Source of the DNA: Algoriphagus chordae | Lineage (GTDB): Bacteria > Bacteroidota > Bacteroidia > Cytophagales > Cyclobacteriaceae | Reading direction: 5' to 3' | NCBI RefSeq assembly: GCF_003254055.1 | Contig: NZ_QKZT01000007.1 | Span: 1 to 64,000 of the forward strand | DNA: 64,000 nucleotides | In this document: positions 43,202 to 52,594 of the stretch, piece after piece | How positions within the stretch are numbered: position 1 is the stretch's first letter | Layout: the number at the start of each line of letters is the position of its first letter | Notes under the pieces: generated by a model | Database searches by the model: none | What the model was told of the DNA's origin: nothing | What the model saw: the letters and a program-made list of their open reading frames with translations, nothing else | Made by a program: the position numbers and the translations under genes

Positions 43202-44427
43202 TGGATTTGACCCAGTTTCATAGGGCCGACTTCCAACAATTTGTGCAGGATCATCTTATGGAAGATCCTGCACTTTTGCTTTTTAAATATCAGGGCAAAA
43301 CTGATTTCGATCTAAAAGCTGCGGTGCAACAAATCTCTGCACGACAAAAGGCAGCCAAAAAACTCCCTTCTTGGGCATCCAATTCGCAATTGATTTTTCC
43401 AGCTTCCATTTCTTTGGAGCAAAGCTCATCAGAGCAAACTGCCGAATTCAAGGCTAGAGACAGGGAAGGACAAATCATGATAGATCTCACTGGAGGCTTT
43501 GGAGTAGATTTTTTTTACATGAGCCAAGGCTTTGAAACGGGGATTTATTGCGAAAGGCAACCTGAACTTTTCCAGATTTCAAAGTATAATTTGGAGCTAT
43601 TGAAACCCTCCAAGGGTTCGGAACCCTTGGAGAGTTCAACTAAAAAGCTCGAGTTTTTTGAGGGTGATGGGCTTGATCACTTCGTAAAATCTAACAAGTA
43701 TTTTGATTTGATCTACGCCGATCCTGCGCGTAGGGGAAAAGGCAACCAGAAGATGTATAAACTTCAGGATTGCGAGCCTGATGTGTACAGTGCCTGGGAA
43801 ATGATGAAAAGTAAGTCAGATTCGATCTTATTGAAATTATCGCCAATGCTCGATATCTCCCAAGCCCTCACTGAACTTCCTGACATACAGAAAGTGCAGG
43901 TAGTCTCCGTGAAAAATGAAGTGAAAGAATTGCTTTTGCATTGGTTCAAAGAAGGAGTTGAATCTCCCTTGACCATCGAAGCGGTGGATTTGGGAGCGAA
44001 AGAATCCAGTTTTTCATTTGAGCAGCGCGAAGAAGAAATAAGTAATTCTACTTTTGGCGAGGTAGAAAAGTATTTGATTGAGCCTTTTTCAGGAATCTTG
44101 AAAGCTGGAGCTTTCAAAAGTTTTGGAGCACGATTTGGCCTGAAAAAACTTGATCCAAACAGTCATCTATATACTTCTTCTGAATTTCATAAAGATCTTC
44201 CAGCGAGAGTTTTCGAAGTAATCGATCAAGTCAACCCAAACAAAAAAGAACTTAAGCAGCGATTTCCTTTTGGCAAAGTCAATGTCATGATGCGAAATTA
44301 TGCCACTGGAGCGGCTGATTTTAAAAATAAATTTGGGTTGAGGGACGGAGGAGAGGATTTTTTGATTGGAACCAAAACCCAAAGCGGTTTCAAGATCTAT
44401 TGGTGTAGGCTAGCTACGCTTCAATAA
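43201..44427 (+). CDS. PG_1098-like SAM-dependent methyltransferase (THUMP-like domain)
   Basis: 408 residues. The N-terminal helical region (MDLTQFHRADFQQFVQDHLM) is followed by a Rossmann methyltransferase core: MIDLTGGFGVDFFYMSQGFE is the SAM-binding loop and LIYADPARRGKGNQ the catalytic DPxR-type motif. The C-terminal THUMP-like part ends the protein. RNA is the presumed substrate. A 25-base perfect palindrome at 43608-43632 lies in frame and adds residues PSKGSEPLES between conserved segments. It is coupled to asd. Confidence 0.88.
   Translation: MDLTQFHRADFQQFVQDHLMEDPALLLFKYQGKTDFDLKAAVQQISARQKAAKKLPSWASNSQLIFPASISLEQSSSEQTAEFKARDREGQIMIDLTGGFGVDFFYMSQGFETGIYCERQPELFQISKYNLELLKPSKGSEPLESSTKKLEFFEGDGLDHFVKSNKYFDLIYADPARRGKGNQKMYKLQDCEPDVYSAWEMMKSKSDSILLKLSPMLDISQALTELPDIQKVQVVSVKNEVKELLLHWFKEGVESPLTIEAVDLGAKESSFSFEQREEEISNSTFGEVEKYLIEPFSGILKAGAFKSFGARFGLKKLDPNSHLYTSSEFHKDLPARVFEVIDQVNPNKKELKQRFPFGKVNVMMRNYATGAADFKNKFGLRDGGEDFLIGTKTQSGFKIYWCRLATLQ
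43608..43632. repeat. Perfect palindrome inside a coding sequence
   Basis: Arms CTCCAAGGGTTC (43608-43619) and its exact complement (43621-43632) around a single G. It encodes part of the SKGSEPLES peptide in the methyltransferase and looks like a mobile palindromic repeat inserted in frame. Confidence 0.8.
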
Positions 44428-44509
44428 AAACCTTGTGATTGGATTCGGGATTATAAATCCCAAATAGTGTTTTAGAACAAATTTGAAGCATATAAAAATC
44501 AGCTAATTA

Positions 44510-44600
44510 GTCCAGCTTCTGGAGAAGCAGGACAACTATTAAAACTGTACCCTCTGCGAAACCTTTACGCACTTTGTGGTTAAAAAGAAAAAAGTGAAGG
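44510..44600. repeat. Dispersed repeat, copy 1
   Basis: The 23 bases at 44510-44532 are identical to 52503-52525 and contain the inverted repeat GCTTCTGGAGAAGC. Further on both copies share GTGGTTAAAA followed by an A-rich tract. It lies in the intergenic gap after the methyltransferase gene. Confidence 0.7.
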
Positions 44601-44601
44601 A

Positions 44602-44859
44602 TTACTCCTTCACTTCTTCATAATCGACGTATTCTCCGCCTTTAATTTCATGCTTTCGTTTTTCTTGCTGCTTTTGAGGCACGTAGTCTACAATGATCTC
44701 ATCCTTTGAGGCAGAAGCATGCCGCTGAGCACGTTGCTCCTCTTTCGCCACTTCATTTACATGCCTAGCAAATTTGGCCAATTTGCTTCTAAGAAAATAT
44801 CGGATTAGTTGGCCAAGTAGCCAACCAACTCCGAGCACTATTACAAGAAATTTCCACAC
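44602..44859 (-). CDS. DUF4834 family membrane protein
   Basis: 85 residues. One N-terminal membrane helix (WKFLVIVLGVGWLLGQLIRY) is followed by a basic and then mixed-charge tail (LAKFARHVNEVAKEEQRAQR, GGEYVDYEEVKE). The layout matches the Bacteroidota family DUF4834. Function unknown. It lies just downstream of carB's upstream-to-downstream direction, 24 bases past the carB stop, so it may be the second gene of that unit. Confidence 0.8.
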   Translation of the reverse strand: MWKFLVIVLGVGWLLGQLIRYFLRSKLAKFARHVNEVAKEEQRAQRHASASKDEIIVDYVPQKQQEKRKHEIKGGEYVDYEEVKE

Positions 44860-44883
44860 AATACTTAACGTTTTATTAGTTTC

Positions 44884-47703
44884 TTATCTACTCAAATACA
44901 GATTTCTCTCTGCGTAGATTTTCAAGAAATAATCATCCATCAGATCATCGATAAAGTAAATCGCTTCACCGGTAGATTTCATTTCAGGTCCCAATTCTTT
45001 ATTTACTTTAGGGAATTTATGGAAAGAGAAAACTGGCTCCTTGATCGCATAACCTTTTTTGTAAGGTTTGAATTCAAAATCAGTTACTTTTTTCTCTCCC
45101 AACATCACCTTTACGGCATAGTTTACATAAGGTTCTCTGTACGCTTTGCAAATAAATGGCACCGTACGAGATGCTCTTGGGTTTGCCTCGATGATGTAAA
45201 CCTTGTCATTTTTGATCGCAAACTGAATATTGATCAAGCCTACAGTTTTCAGAGCAAGTGCAATTTTCTCTGTATAAGTTTCGATCTGACGAATCACCAA
45301 ATCCCCCAAGTTGTAAGGGGGTAGCACTGCATAAGAATCACCTGAGTGAATTCCCGCCGGCTCGATATGCTGCATGATTCCGATGATATATACATTCTCT
45401 CCATCACAAATCGCATCAGCTTCTGCTTCGATAGCTCCTTCCAAGAAGTGATCCAGCAGGATCTCATTATTCGGAATATCTTTCAACACAGTCACGACAT
45501 GCTGCTCCAATTCCTTCTCATTGATCACGATCTTCATTCCTTGACCTCCTAATACGTAACTAGGACGCACCAAAAGCGGGAAACCAATCGTCTTGCAAAG
45601 CTCTAAGGCTTCGTCGGTATTGTGAATCGTTCCAAACTCAGGATATGGAACATCCAGATCTTTCAGAAGAGCTGAGAATCTTCCTCTATCCTCTGCTAGA
45701 TCCAATGCTTCGAAGCTGGTTCCGATGATCTTGATACCGTACTTCTCCATCTTCTCAGCAAGCTTCAAAGCCGTCTGACCACCCAATTGGACAATCACAC
45801 CCTCAGGCTGCTCGTGAAGGATAATTTCGTAAATATGCTCCCAGAACACTGGTTCGAAGTACAGTTTATCTGCAATATCGAAATCAGTAGAAACCGTCTC
45901 AGGATTACAGTTGATCATAATGGTCTCGTAGCCACATTCCTTGGCTGCCAATACCCCATGAACACAAGAGTAATCAAACTCAATTCCCTGTCCTACTCGG
46001 TTTGGTCCTGATCCAAGTACTACTACTTTTTTACGATCAGATTTTACTGATTCATTTTCAGAGCCAAAAGAAGAATAATAATATGGCGTTTTCGCCTCAA
46101 ATTCAGCTGCGCAGGTATCTACTAACTTATACACTCGCTTGATTCCCATCTCCTTGTATCGCTTATCGAAAACTTCGCTTTCCAAGCAATCTAACAAGTG
46201 TGCAATTTGACGATCCGCATAGCCTTTACGCTTAGCCAAATCCATCACTTCCAATGGAATGGTATCTAGCTTATATTTTTCAATCTCCTTTTCAAGGTGT
46301 ATTAACTCTTCGATTTGCTTCAAGAACCACTTATCGATCTTGGTCAAATCCTGAATCGTACGGAAAGAGATTCCAAGTTTGAAGGCATCATAGACGTGGA
46401 ACAATCTATTCCAACTAGGATTAGCAAGAGAATATAAAATCTCGTCTTGATTACGAAGTTCTTTGCCATCGGCCCCAAGACCATTTCTCTTGATTTCAAG
46501 TGATTGACAAGCCTTCTGAAGTGCTTCTTGGAAGTTTCTACCGATACCCATCACTTCACCCACAGACTTCATGGATAGACCAAGTCTTCTGTCAGCTCCT
46601 TTGAATTTGTCAAAGTTCCAACGAGGAACCTTTACAATCACATAATCTATTGTAGGCTCAAAAAATGCTGAAGTTGTTCCAGTAATAGAGTTTTTCAACT
46701 CATCCAGATTATATCCTATTGCTAGTTTAGCAGCTACCTTTGCAATCGGGTAACCAGTTGCTTTTGAAGCCAAAGCCGAAGAGCGGGAAACTCGTGGATT
46801 GATCTCGATACCGATGATCTCAGAATTATCAGGACTTACTGAGAACTGCACATTACAGCCTCCTGCAAAATTCCCGATGCTATTCATCATTGTGATCGCG
46901 AAGTTCCTCATACGCTGATAGGTCGTATCTGGCAAAGTCATCGCTGGAGCCACCGTGATAGAGTCACCTGTATGCACTCCCATCGGATCAAAGTTCTCGA
47001 TAGAACAGATCACGATCATGTTGCCGATATTATCGCGCATCACTTCCAGCTCGTATTCTTTCCAGCCAATGATACTCTGTTCGATCAGAACTTCGTGAAC
47101 TGGAGAAGCTTGAAGTCCAGCTACAAGCGCTTTTTCGAATTCATCTTCCGTTTCCACAAAAGCTCCACCGGCTCCACCTAGGGTATAGGAAGCTCTGATG
47201 ATCAATGGGAAACCAATTTCTTGTGCGATTTCTTTTCCTTGAAGGAAAGAGGTAGCCGTACCACCTTTACATACACCGACACCGATTTTCTCCATCAGTG
47301 CCTTGAATTTCTCACGGTTTTCGGCAGTATCGATCGCATCGATATCTACGCCGATCATATTCACACCATACTTTGCCCAGACTCCACCTTTTTCGCAGTC
47401 TATTGCTAGATTCAATGCAGTTTGTCCACCCATGGTAGGCAGAACAGCATCTATATCCGGGTGATCTTTGAGGATTTGTACGATGGATTTCTTTTCCAAA
47501 GGAAGCAAATACACATTATCGGCCGTGACCGGATCAGTCATGATCGTTGCAGGATTGGAATTGATCAGCGTCACAGTGATGCCTTCTTCACGAAGAGATC
47601 TGGATGCTTGGGAACCTGCGTAATCAAATTCGCAAGCTTGACCAATAACGATGGGACCTGAACCAATGATGAGAACGTGCTTGATACTGCTATCTTTAGG
47701 CAT
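44884..47703 (-). CDS. carB: Carbamoyl-phosphate synthase large subunit
   Basis: 939 residues. Both ATP-grasp halves are present (N-terminal LIIGSGPIVIGQACEFDYAG; second half VVLGSGPNRVGQGIEFDYSC). It makes carbamoyl phosphate for arginine and pyrimidine synthesis with the CarA subunit, which is not in the window. The protein stops at EMKSTGEAIYFIDDLMDDYF, so the C-terminal allosteric MGS-like domain of about 130 residues, found in the 1073-residue E. coli enzyme, is missing. The end looks natural, not frameshifted. Confidence 0.96.
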   Translation of the reverse strand: MPKDSSIKHVLIIGSGPIVIGQACEFDYAGSQASRSLREEGITVTLINSNPATIMTDPVTADNVYLLPLEKKSIVQILKDHPDIDAVLPTMGGQTALNLAIDCEKGGVWAKYGVNMIGVDIDAIDTAENREKFKALMEKIGVGVCKGGTATSFLQGKEIAQEIGFPLIIRASYTLGGAGGAFVETEDEFEKALVAGLQASPVHEVLIEQSIIGWKEYELEVMRDNIGNMIVICSIENFDPMGVHTGDSITVAPAMTLPDTTYQRMRNFAITMMNSIGNFAGGCNVQFSVSPDNSEIIGIEINPRVSRSSALASKATGYPIAKVAAKLAIGYNLDELKNSITGTTSAFFEPTIDYVIVKVPRWNFDKFKGADRRLGLSMKSVGEVMGIGRNFQEALQKACQSLEIKRNGLGADGKELRNQDEILYSLANPSWNRLFHVYDAFKLGISFRTIQDLTKIDKWFLKQIEELIHLEKEIEKYKLDTIPLEVMDLAKRKGYADRQIAHLLDCLESEVFDKRYKEMGIKRVYKLVDTCAAEFEAKTPYYYSSFGSENESVKSDRKKVVVLGSGPNRVGQGIEFDYSCVHGVLAAKECGYETIMINCNPETVSTDFDIADKLYFEPVFWEHIYEIILHEQPEGVIVQLGGQTALKLAEKMEKYGIKIIGTSFEALDLAEDRGRFSALLKDLDVPYPEFGTIHNTDEALELCKTIGFPLLVRPSYVLGGQGMKIVINEKELEQHVVTVLKDIPNNEILLDHFLEGAIEAEADAICDGENVYIIGIMQHIEPAGIHSGDSYAVLPPYNLGDLVIRQIETYTEKIALALKTVGLINIQFAIKNDKVYIIEANPRASRTVPFICKAYREPYVNYAVKVMLGEKKVTDFEFKPYKKGYAIKEPVFSFHKFPKVNKELGPEMKSTGEAIYFIDDLMDDYFLKIYAERNLYLSR

Positions 47704-47983
47704 TAGAGAGGGAGATTGAAGAGAAAGTTTTGCTTAAGTCCAAATTGGGGCAAAATTAAAAAAATATTCTGAAGGGGCACGGTAAAAAGGGAAAGAAATC
47801 CAATAAGTCTCATAAAGCGTTTGCAATGATAACCTGACTTTGTTTCGAAAATCACAAAGATTTGGGCAACAATAATTGGTAAACCAATTTTTCGCCTTTA
47901 TTATTGTTGAATCATCAAGAACGCAAAAAATAAAATTTGCCTTCCTGTTTTTTCCAAAAAAAATGAATTAGTAAAACATCCTA

Positions 47984-48982
47984 TTGATGAATAAAAGAAT
48001 AATCACACTTGGCGAAATCATGCTACGCCTTTCTACACCTGGACATGAGCGTTTTGTAAATACGCAATCCTATGAAGTCAATTATGGTGGAGCAGAAGCA
48101 AATGTGGCCGTTTCTCTTGCTTTTTGGGGATTGTCAGCTGCGCATGTCACGTCATTTCCAGACCATGAAATCGGCCATGCCGCTATAAATACACTTCGAT
48201 TTTCAGGTGTGGACACCTCTTTGATTCGATTCAATGAAGGAAGAATGGGCGTTTACTTTGTAGAGCATGGCACCATGCAGCGTTCCTCAAAAATCATTTA
48301 TGATCGTTTTGATTCTGCCTTTGCAAAGGTCAATGTGAAAGATTTTGATTGGGAAGCGATTTTTGAAGGTGCAGATTGGTTTCACTGGACAGGAATTACG
48401 CCTGCCATTTCGCAATCCGCAGCTGATCTTTGCAAGGCCGCGGTGAAAGCCGCTGCTAAGCTTGGTGTAAAAATCAGCGCCGACATCAATTACCGTAGAA
48501 ACTTATGGCAATACGGAAAAGGCCCGTTGGACATTATGCCAGAACTGATCGAACCATCGCATCTGATCATCGCTGGTCTGACCGACTTCGAAAATTGTAT
48601 GGGGATCACAGAAACGGACTATTTGCAAGCTTGTGAAAAAGCCAAATCCATGTGTTCAGCTTTGAAATATGTGTCGAATACACAGCGCGATTCTATCAGT
48701 GCATCAGAGAATAATCTGAGTGGAATTCTTTGGAATGGGGAAGCGATGCTCGAATCCAAAACCTACGAAATGACGCATATCGTGGACAGAATCGGAGGAG
48801 GCGACGCCTATATGGCGGGCTTGATTTATGGTTTACTCCACTTAGAAGACCAAAATGCACTGGACTTTGCAGTGGCAGCATCAGTTCTGAAGCACTCCAT
48901 CCCAGGAGATGCTAACTTCGTCTCTTTAGACGAGGTCAATCAGCTGGTGGAAGGAAAAAATGTAGGTAAACTTTTACGTTAA
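47984..48982 (+). CDS. kdgK: 2-Keto-3-deoxygluconate kinase (PfkB family)
   Basis: 332 residues. Start MMNKRIITLGEIMLRLSTPG with the N-terminal substrate-binding region NYGGAEANVAVSLAFWGLSA; the PfkB C-terminal signature with catalytic Asp is DRIGGGDAYMAGLIYGLL. It phosphorylates 2-keto-3-deoxygluconate to KDPG. The aldolase gene follows after eight bases, so the pair forms the lower half of the Entner-Doudoroff-type route for uronic acids or gluconate. Confidence 0.92.
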   Translation: MMNKRIITLGEIMLRLSTPGHERFVNTQSYEVNYGGAEANVAVSLAFWGLSAAHVTSFPDHEIGHAAINTLRFSGVDTSLIRFNEGRMGVYFVEHGTMQRSSKIIYDRFDSAFAKVNVKDFDWEAIFEGADWFHWTGITPAISQSAADLCKAAVKAAAKLGVKISADINYRRNLWQYGKGPLDIMPELIEPSHLIIAGLTDFENCMGITETDYLQACEKAKSMCSALKYVSNTQRDSISASENNLSGILWNGEAMLESKTYEMTHIVDRIGGGDAYMAGLIYGLLHLEDQNALDFAVAASVLKHSIPGDANFVSLDEVNQLVEGKNVGKLLR

Positions 48983-48990
48983 AAACTATT

Positions 48991-49653
48991 ATGAAATTTT
49001 CAAACGAAGAAATGCTTCAAGCCATGGAAGCTACGGGAATGATTCCTGTATTCAACCATGTAGACATAGCAGTGGCAAAAGGCGTTCTAGACGCTTCTTA
49101 TAAGGCAGGAATTCGAGTGTTTGAATTCACCAACCGAACTGCTAACTCCCTAGAGGTTTTTAAGGAGCTTTACGATTACGCTGCCAAGTATCCAGACTTA
49201 GTGATGGGCATAGGCACCATTTTCACCACTGAACAAGCGGAATCTTTCATTGAAGCAGGGGCAGACTTTATTGTTTCCCCAGCTCTGATCCGCGAACTAG
49301 CGGTTTACTGTAACTCTAAGGATGTTTTCTGGATTCCAGGATGCGCTACCATGTCTGAGATTTTTCAGGCGAAAAAACTAGGCGCAAGCCTTGTGAAGGC
49401 CTTTCCGGGAAATGTAGTAGGTTCAGCATTTGTGGCTGCTGCTAAGTCAGTATATCCAGAACTACACATCATGCCCACTGGCGGAGTAGAACCAACGGAA
49501 GAAAATCTAAAAGAATGGTTTGATGCGGGAGTGTACTGCGTGGGAATGGGCTCTCAGCTTTTCAAGAAAGATTGGATCAAGAATCAGCAATACGAGCTCT
49601 TGGAGAATAAAATAGCGGATACGCTGAAGATTATTCAAAGCTGTAAGTCGTAG
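48991..49653 (+). CDS. eda: KDPG/KHG aldolase
   Basis: 220 residues. The class I aldolase fold shows MGIGTIFTTEQAESFIEAGA, FIVSPAL and the Schiff-base Lys in GASLVKAFPGNVVGSAFVAA, with HIMPTGGVEPTEENLKEWFD near the end. It splits 2-keto-3-deoxy-6-phosphogluconate into pyruvate and glyceraldehyde 3-phosphate. It lies eight bases after kdgK and ends at a bidirectional terminator. Confidence 0.94.
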   Translation: MKFSNEEMLQAMEATGMIPVFNHVDIAVAKGVLDASYKAGIRVFEFTNRTANSLEVFKELYDYAAKYPDLVMGIGTIFTTEQAESFIEAGADFIVSPALIRELAVYCNSKDVFWIPGCATMSEIFQAKKLGASLVKAFPGNVVGSAFVAAAKSVYPELHIMPTGGVEPTEENLKEWFDAGVYCVGMGSQLFKKDWIKNQQYELLENKIADTLKIIQSCKS

Positions 49654-49658
49654 ATAGT

Positions 49659-49699
49659 GTAAGTGGTAAGTTGTTTTAATGTAATAACTTACCACTTAC
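49659..49699. terminator. Bidirectional terminator between eda and the HdeD-like gene
   Basis: Perfect 14-bp arms (GTAAGTGGTAAGTT at 49659-49672, complement at 49686-49699) with a 13-base loop, followed by ATTTTT. It serves the two convergent genes. Confidence 0.8.
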
Positions 49700-49711
49700 A
49701 ATTTTTACATA

Positions 49712-50311
49712 TTACAAATCCCTCTGCTCAATCGTTTCCTTAATATTCCCAGAAACCTTATGCAGCTTTTTCAACTTCAAGGAGAACCAGATCACTCCAG
49801 CTCCAATGAATATAAACGTCAATGCAGTCATAGTAACCAAGGTCAATCCAATAACAGCAGGATTCCAAATCAGAAGGAAAGCAAGCACAACCCCTAAAAT
49901 ACTCATCCAAAGCATGGACTGATATTCATCCCCATGGTCTTTCAAACTAAAGGCAAAACTGACTCCAGCAATCGCACGGAACATTATCCCAAAACCAACA
50001 TAAAGTGGCAAAGTAGCCATAGAAAGTGCTGGATTGGACAGAAGTAAAACACCAATTAAAGCACTAAAAATACCGGAAGCCAGAAACCAGCCCCAGTTAT
50101 CAATAGTATCTTTATTACCCAGTGCAAAAGAAATTTCCGCTATTCCTGAAAGCAAAAAAGAAATACTGAAAAAGGTAGCCAGCACTAAGTACGAAGCTAA
50201 TGGAGTTCGGAAAACCCATATTCCTAAGAGAACAAATATCACTCCTATTATGGTAATCAAATACCAGTGTGACAATGCTTTTTTGATGGATTTCAAGGGT
50301 TGTGTTGGCAT
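49712..50311 (-). CDS. HdeD family membrane protein (DUF308)
   Basis: 199 residues with six membrane helices in three pairs, with glycine-rich turns (GVLLLSNPALSMATLPLYVG, GVVLAFLLIWNPAVIGLTLV). This repeated pattern is that of HdeD/DUF308 proteins, linked with acid resistance in E. coli. The cytoplasmic tail is basic (FSLKLKKLHKVSGNIKE). The gene stands alone, convergent with eda. Confidence 0.85.
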   Translation of the reverse strand: MPTQPLKSIKKALSHWYLITIIGVIFVLLGIWVFRTPLASYLVLATFFSISFLLSGIAEISFALGNKDTIDNWGWFLASGIFSALIGVLLLSNPALSMATLPLYVGFGIMFRAIAGVSFAFSLKDHGDEYQSMLWMSILGVVLAFLLIWNPAVIGLTLVTMTALTFIFIGAGVIWFSLKLKKLHKVSGNIKETIEQRDL

Positions 50312-50358
50312 AAAAAGAAAGTATTTTGATTAAAGTATAAATGTTAAAGTATAAAATT

Positions 50359-50865
50359 TTACAACCTAGTAGGACTAATCAGTTCGTAATACTGCTCCAA
50401 TAAAAGTACTCCAAAATTCTTTGATTTCATTTCGCTGATCTTTCGAAAGCCCATTTTCCCGTACAAACTAGCCGCAGCATCCATTCCTAAAGAAGTGTAC
50501 AAATAGGCCGCGTCATAGTTACATTCTCCGAAGAACTCCATCCATTCTTTCATCAGCCTGCTTCCAATACCAAAACCACGAAATTCTTTCGCCAAGATGA
50601 AGTACCTCAACTGGGCTCGGTTTGTGGGTCTATGCATCAGTAAAACAAAGCCCACCATTTTCCCCTCGCTTTCTACTACCCAAACTTTGTCTTTTTTCAA
50701 ATTGTAAGCACGATAGAATTCAAGCAAGCTTTCCATCACATAAGCTTCAAAGCCCAGCCCAAAATCATGCTCTTCCGAATAGACCTTACCATGCAAAGCA
50801 GCCACCTGCCCAAGATCACCAGGCTTTAAGGTGTTTCTGATTAAAAATTCAGGAGGATTATGCAT
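50359..50865 (-). CDS. GNAT-family N-acetyltransferase
   Basis: 168 residues. The acetyl-CoA site is YFILAKEFRGFGIGSRLMKE (RxxGxG as RGFGIG), and the end has AAYLYTSLGMDAAASLYGKM followed by GFRKISE. The N-terminus (LIRNTLKPGDLGQVAALHGK) is that of MarR-linked GNATs, although no MarR domain is present. Substrate unknown. Confidence 0.88.
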   Translation of the reverse strand: MHNPPEFLIRNTLKPGDLGQVAALHGKVYSEEHDFGLGFEAYVMESLLEFYRAYNLKKDKVWVVESEGKMVGFVLLMHRPTNRAQLRYFILAKEFRGFGIGSRLMKEWMEFFGECNYDAAYLYTSLGMDAAASLYGKMGFRKISEMKSKNFGVLLLEQYYELISPTRL

Positions 50866-50964
50866 TCAATTAAAGTATAAAAAAATCGTGAGAACTTAGT
50901 CTAGCTTGAATTAAAAAAAGAATCCCAAACTGAGCTTCTTCCTAATTAGAATCGCAACATATCC

Positions 50965-52055
50965 TTACAAAAACTCCGCAGGAATATCAAAAACAGCTAT
51001 CCCTGGATCCTCATCTGTAGTGATACCGTAGATTTTCCCCAATTTTTCATCTACTTCCAAACTTCTTAAGGAAATGTCCAAATTGAGTTTCCCTACTACC
51101 TCACCGTTGTGAGTCACGATATAAATTGTTTTTGCGATTTCATTGGTTTGATTGATATGAGCTTGGTTAAATCCTCCATACAAGTCATAAATATATTTTT
51201 CGCCAATTGCTACATCTCTGTGACCATAAGCATTTTCAGGATTGAAAATAACGGTAGATTGACCATTTGAGTGCCGAATATTAAAATCTGGCAGTTCTAC
51301 TCTTGGCCCTTCAACAATGTCAAATTTTTTGGTGTCGAAATGAAAAATTTCCAATCTATCTCTATAAATACTAGCTTTTACAAATAATCCAAGTGCCCTA
51401 TTTGCTTTGAACCATCCTTTATTTAGCTCACCCAAATGATAATTAATCAATGGATCTTCGTAATCAATAAGCATTTCTGTTTCTGGTATTTTTTCCCAAG
51501 TACCGTAACCGGCAATCCGCTTTCCATCTCTAATAGAATATTCAGCTAAGCGGTTGAGATCATTTGCCATCAAACCAATTATTGTACTATCTGTAGCATG
51601 ATAACTCAGGTAAACCATATACAGGTCATCTGGTTGTTTGTATTCACTTATTGCAAGTCGAGCGTTATTTGTCAAAGAAAATTCGGAAAACCTTTTGCTC
51701 TGGCTACTATAGTTTAAAAATGTACTATCGGTAAATCCTTCCTCGATTAGAGTGGCATTAGAAATCTCCAATGGGCCAAACCCAGTTATCCCTTTCGGGT
51801 ATAAATAAGTTGAATTATTCTTGTTAAATACATGTAAGAGAGGCTGTTCTGGACCTATTCTTGGGTTCTCAGAAATAATTAAATATTCTCCCACTTTATT
51901 TATCTTCATGGGATTTATTAGTTCTGGGTAGTATTTTTTTACTGATTTAAGATTGTATATCTCTTGATCAGAAAGATCAAAAGAATTCCTTTTGGAAGCT
52001 GTAGAACAGCTTAATAATAAAAACCAATAAAAAAGGAGAATACTGATCTATACAT
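50965..52055 (-). CDS. 6-bladed beta-propeller lipoprotein, frameshifted in its signal peptide
   Basis: The long open part (50965-51909) encodes about 314 residues of a beta-propeller like the 6-bladed (DUF4221) proteins of Bacteroidota. The same frame stays open upstream to a lipobox L-L-L-S-C (Cys codon 52006-52008). The only plausible start, ATG 52055, is in another frame and meets a stop after 14 codons. Adding one base to the run of six T (52029-52034, minus strand) joins both parts into a full lipoprotein. So this is a one-base frameshift, either phase variation, true decay or a sequence error. The small exported peptide gene lies 56 bases upstream. Confidence 0.7.
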
Positions 52056-52111
52056 TACTAAATATAAATTTGCCTGCCAAAAGTATTTGGCAGGCGTTCA
52101 AATTAGTGTGG

Positions 52112-52333
52112 TTAATGAATGGTACAAGTTGCTGCTCCGACACGTTTCTCATCGTATTCCCAATGACCACCTAGTGCATCAGTACATCCACTTGAATCCG
52201 CCAAACAGCAAATCCAATCGAACTTTTCCTCCTCTGCATGCGCACTAGAAGGGTTTCCCACAAAGAAGGCAAACGACATTGCCATCATCCCCAAAGTGAG
52301 ACCGAATACTTTCATTTTGTTTTTCATAATCAA
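52112..52333 (-). CDS. Small exported Cys-containing peptide (NVEALA-like)
   Basis: 73 residues. Signal peptide with hydrophobic core (VFGLTLGMMAMSFAFFVG) ending near SSAHAEEE; the mature part is about 40 residues with four Cys (two adjacent in WICCLADSSGC, then one more in ATCTIH). In Bacteroidota, NVEALA-type exported peptides occur next to 6-bladed beta-propeller lipoprotein genes, as here. The NVEALA motif itself is absent. The pair may function together, perhaps in a secreted peptide pathway; this is inference from context. Confidence 0.68.
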   Translation of the reverse strand: MIMKNKMKVFGLTLGMMAMSFAFFVGNPSSAHAEEEKFDWICCLADSSGCTDALGGHWEYDEKRVGAATCTIH

Positions 52334-52502
52334 CTTGTTTTGGTTAAAGTATAGTTCAAACTAAAAACTAGCCAGTTAACTAAGGACATTAACTATAGGA
52401 GTGGTGTTTTTTTTGCAAGCGGTAAATGGCTTGTGCGAAAATAATAAAACACTAGTTATAACACACATGGCATAAAATATAAGACCATAAATATATACTC
52501 CA

Positions 52503-52562
52503 GTCCAGCTTCTGGAGAAGCAGGAGAATCCCTCCGTGTCCACCGTGGTTAAAACCAAAAAA
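52503..52562. repeat. Dispersed repeat, copy 2
   Basis: The first 23 bases are identical to 44510-44532, with the same GTGGTTAAAA and A-rich end. It lies between the exported peptide gene and the UPF0158-like gene. Confidence 0.7.
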
Positions 52563-52594
52563 AATTAGCCGCCCAAAGCTGGACGGCTATTCGA

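Noticed and set aside
52376..52558. 60-residue minus-strand frame with a hydrophobic segment
   Set aside because: It starts inside the dispersed repeat copy 2 and has no conserved features.
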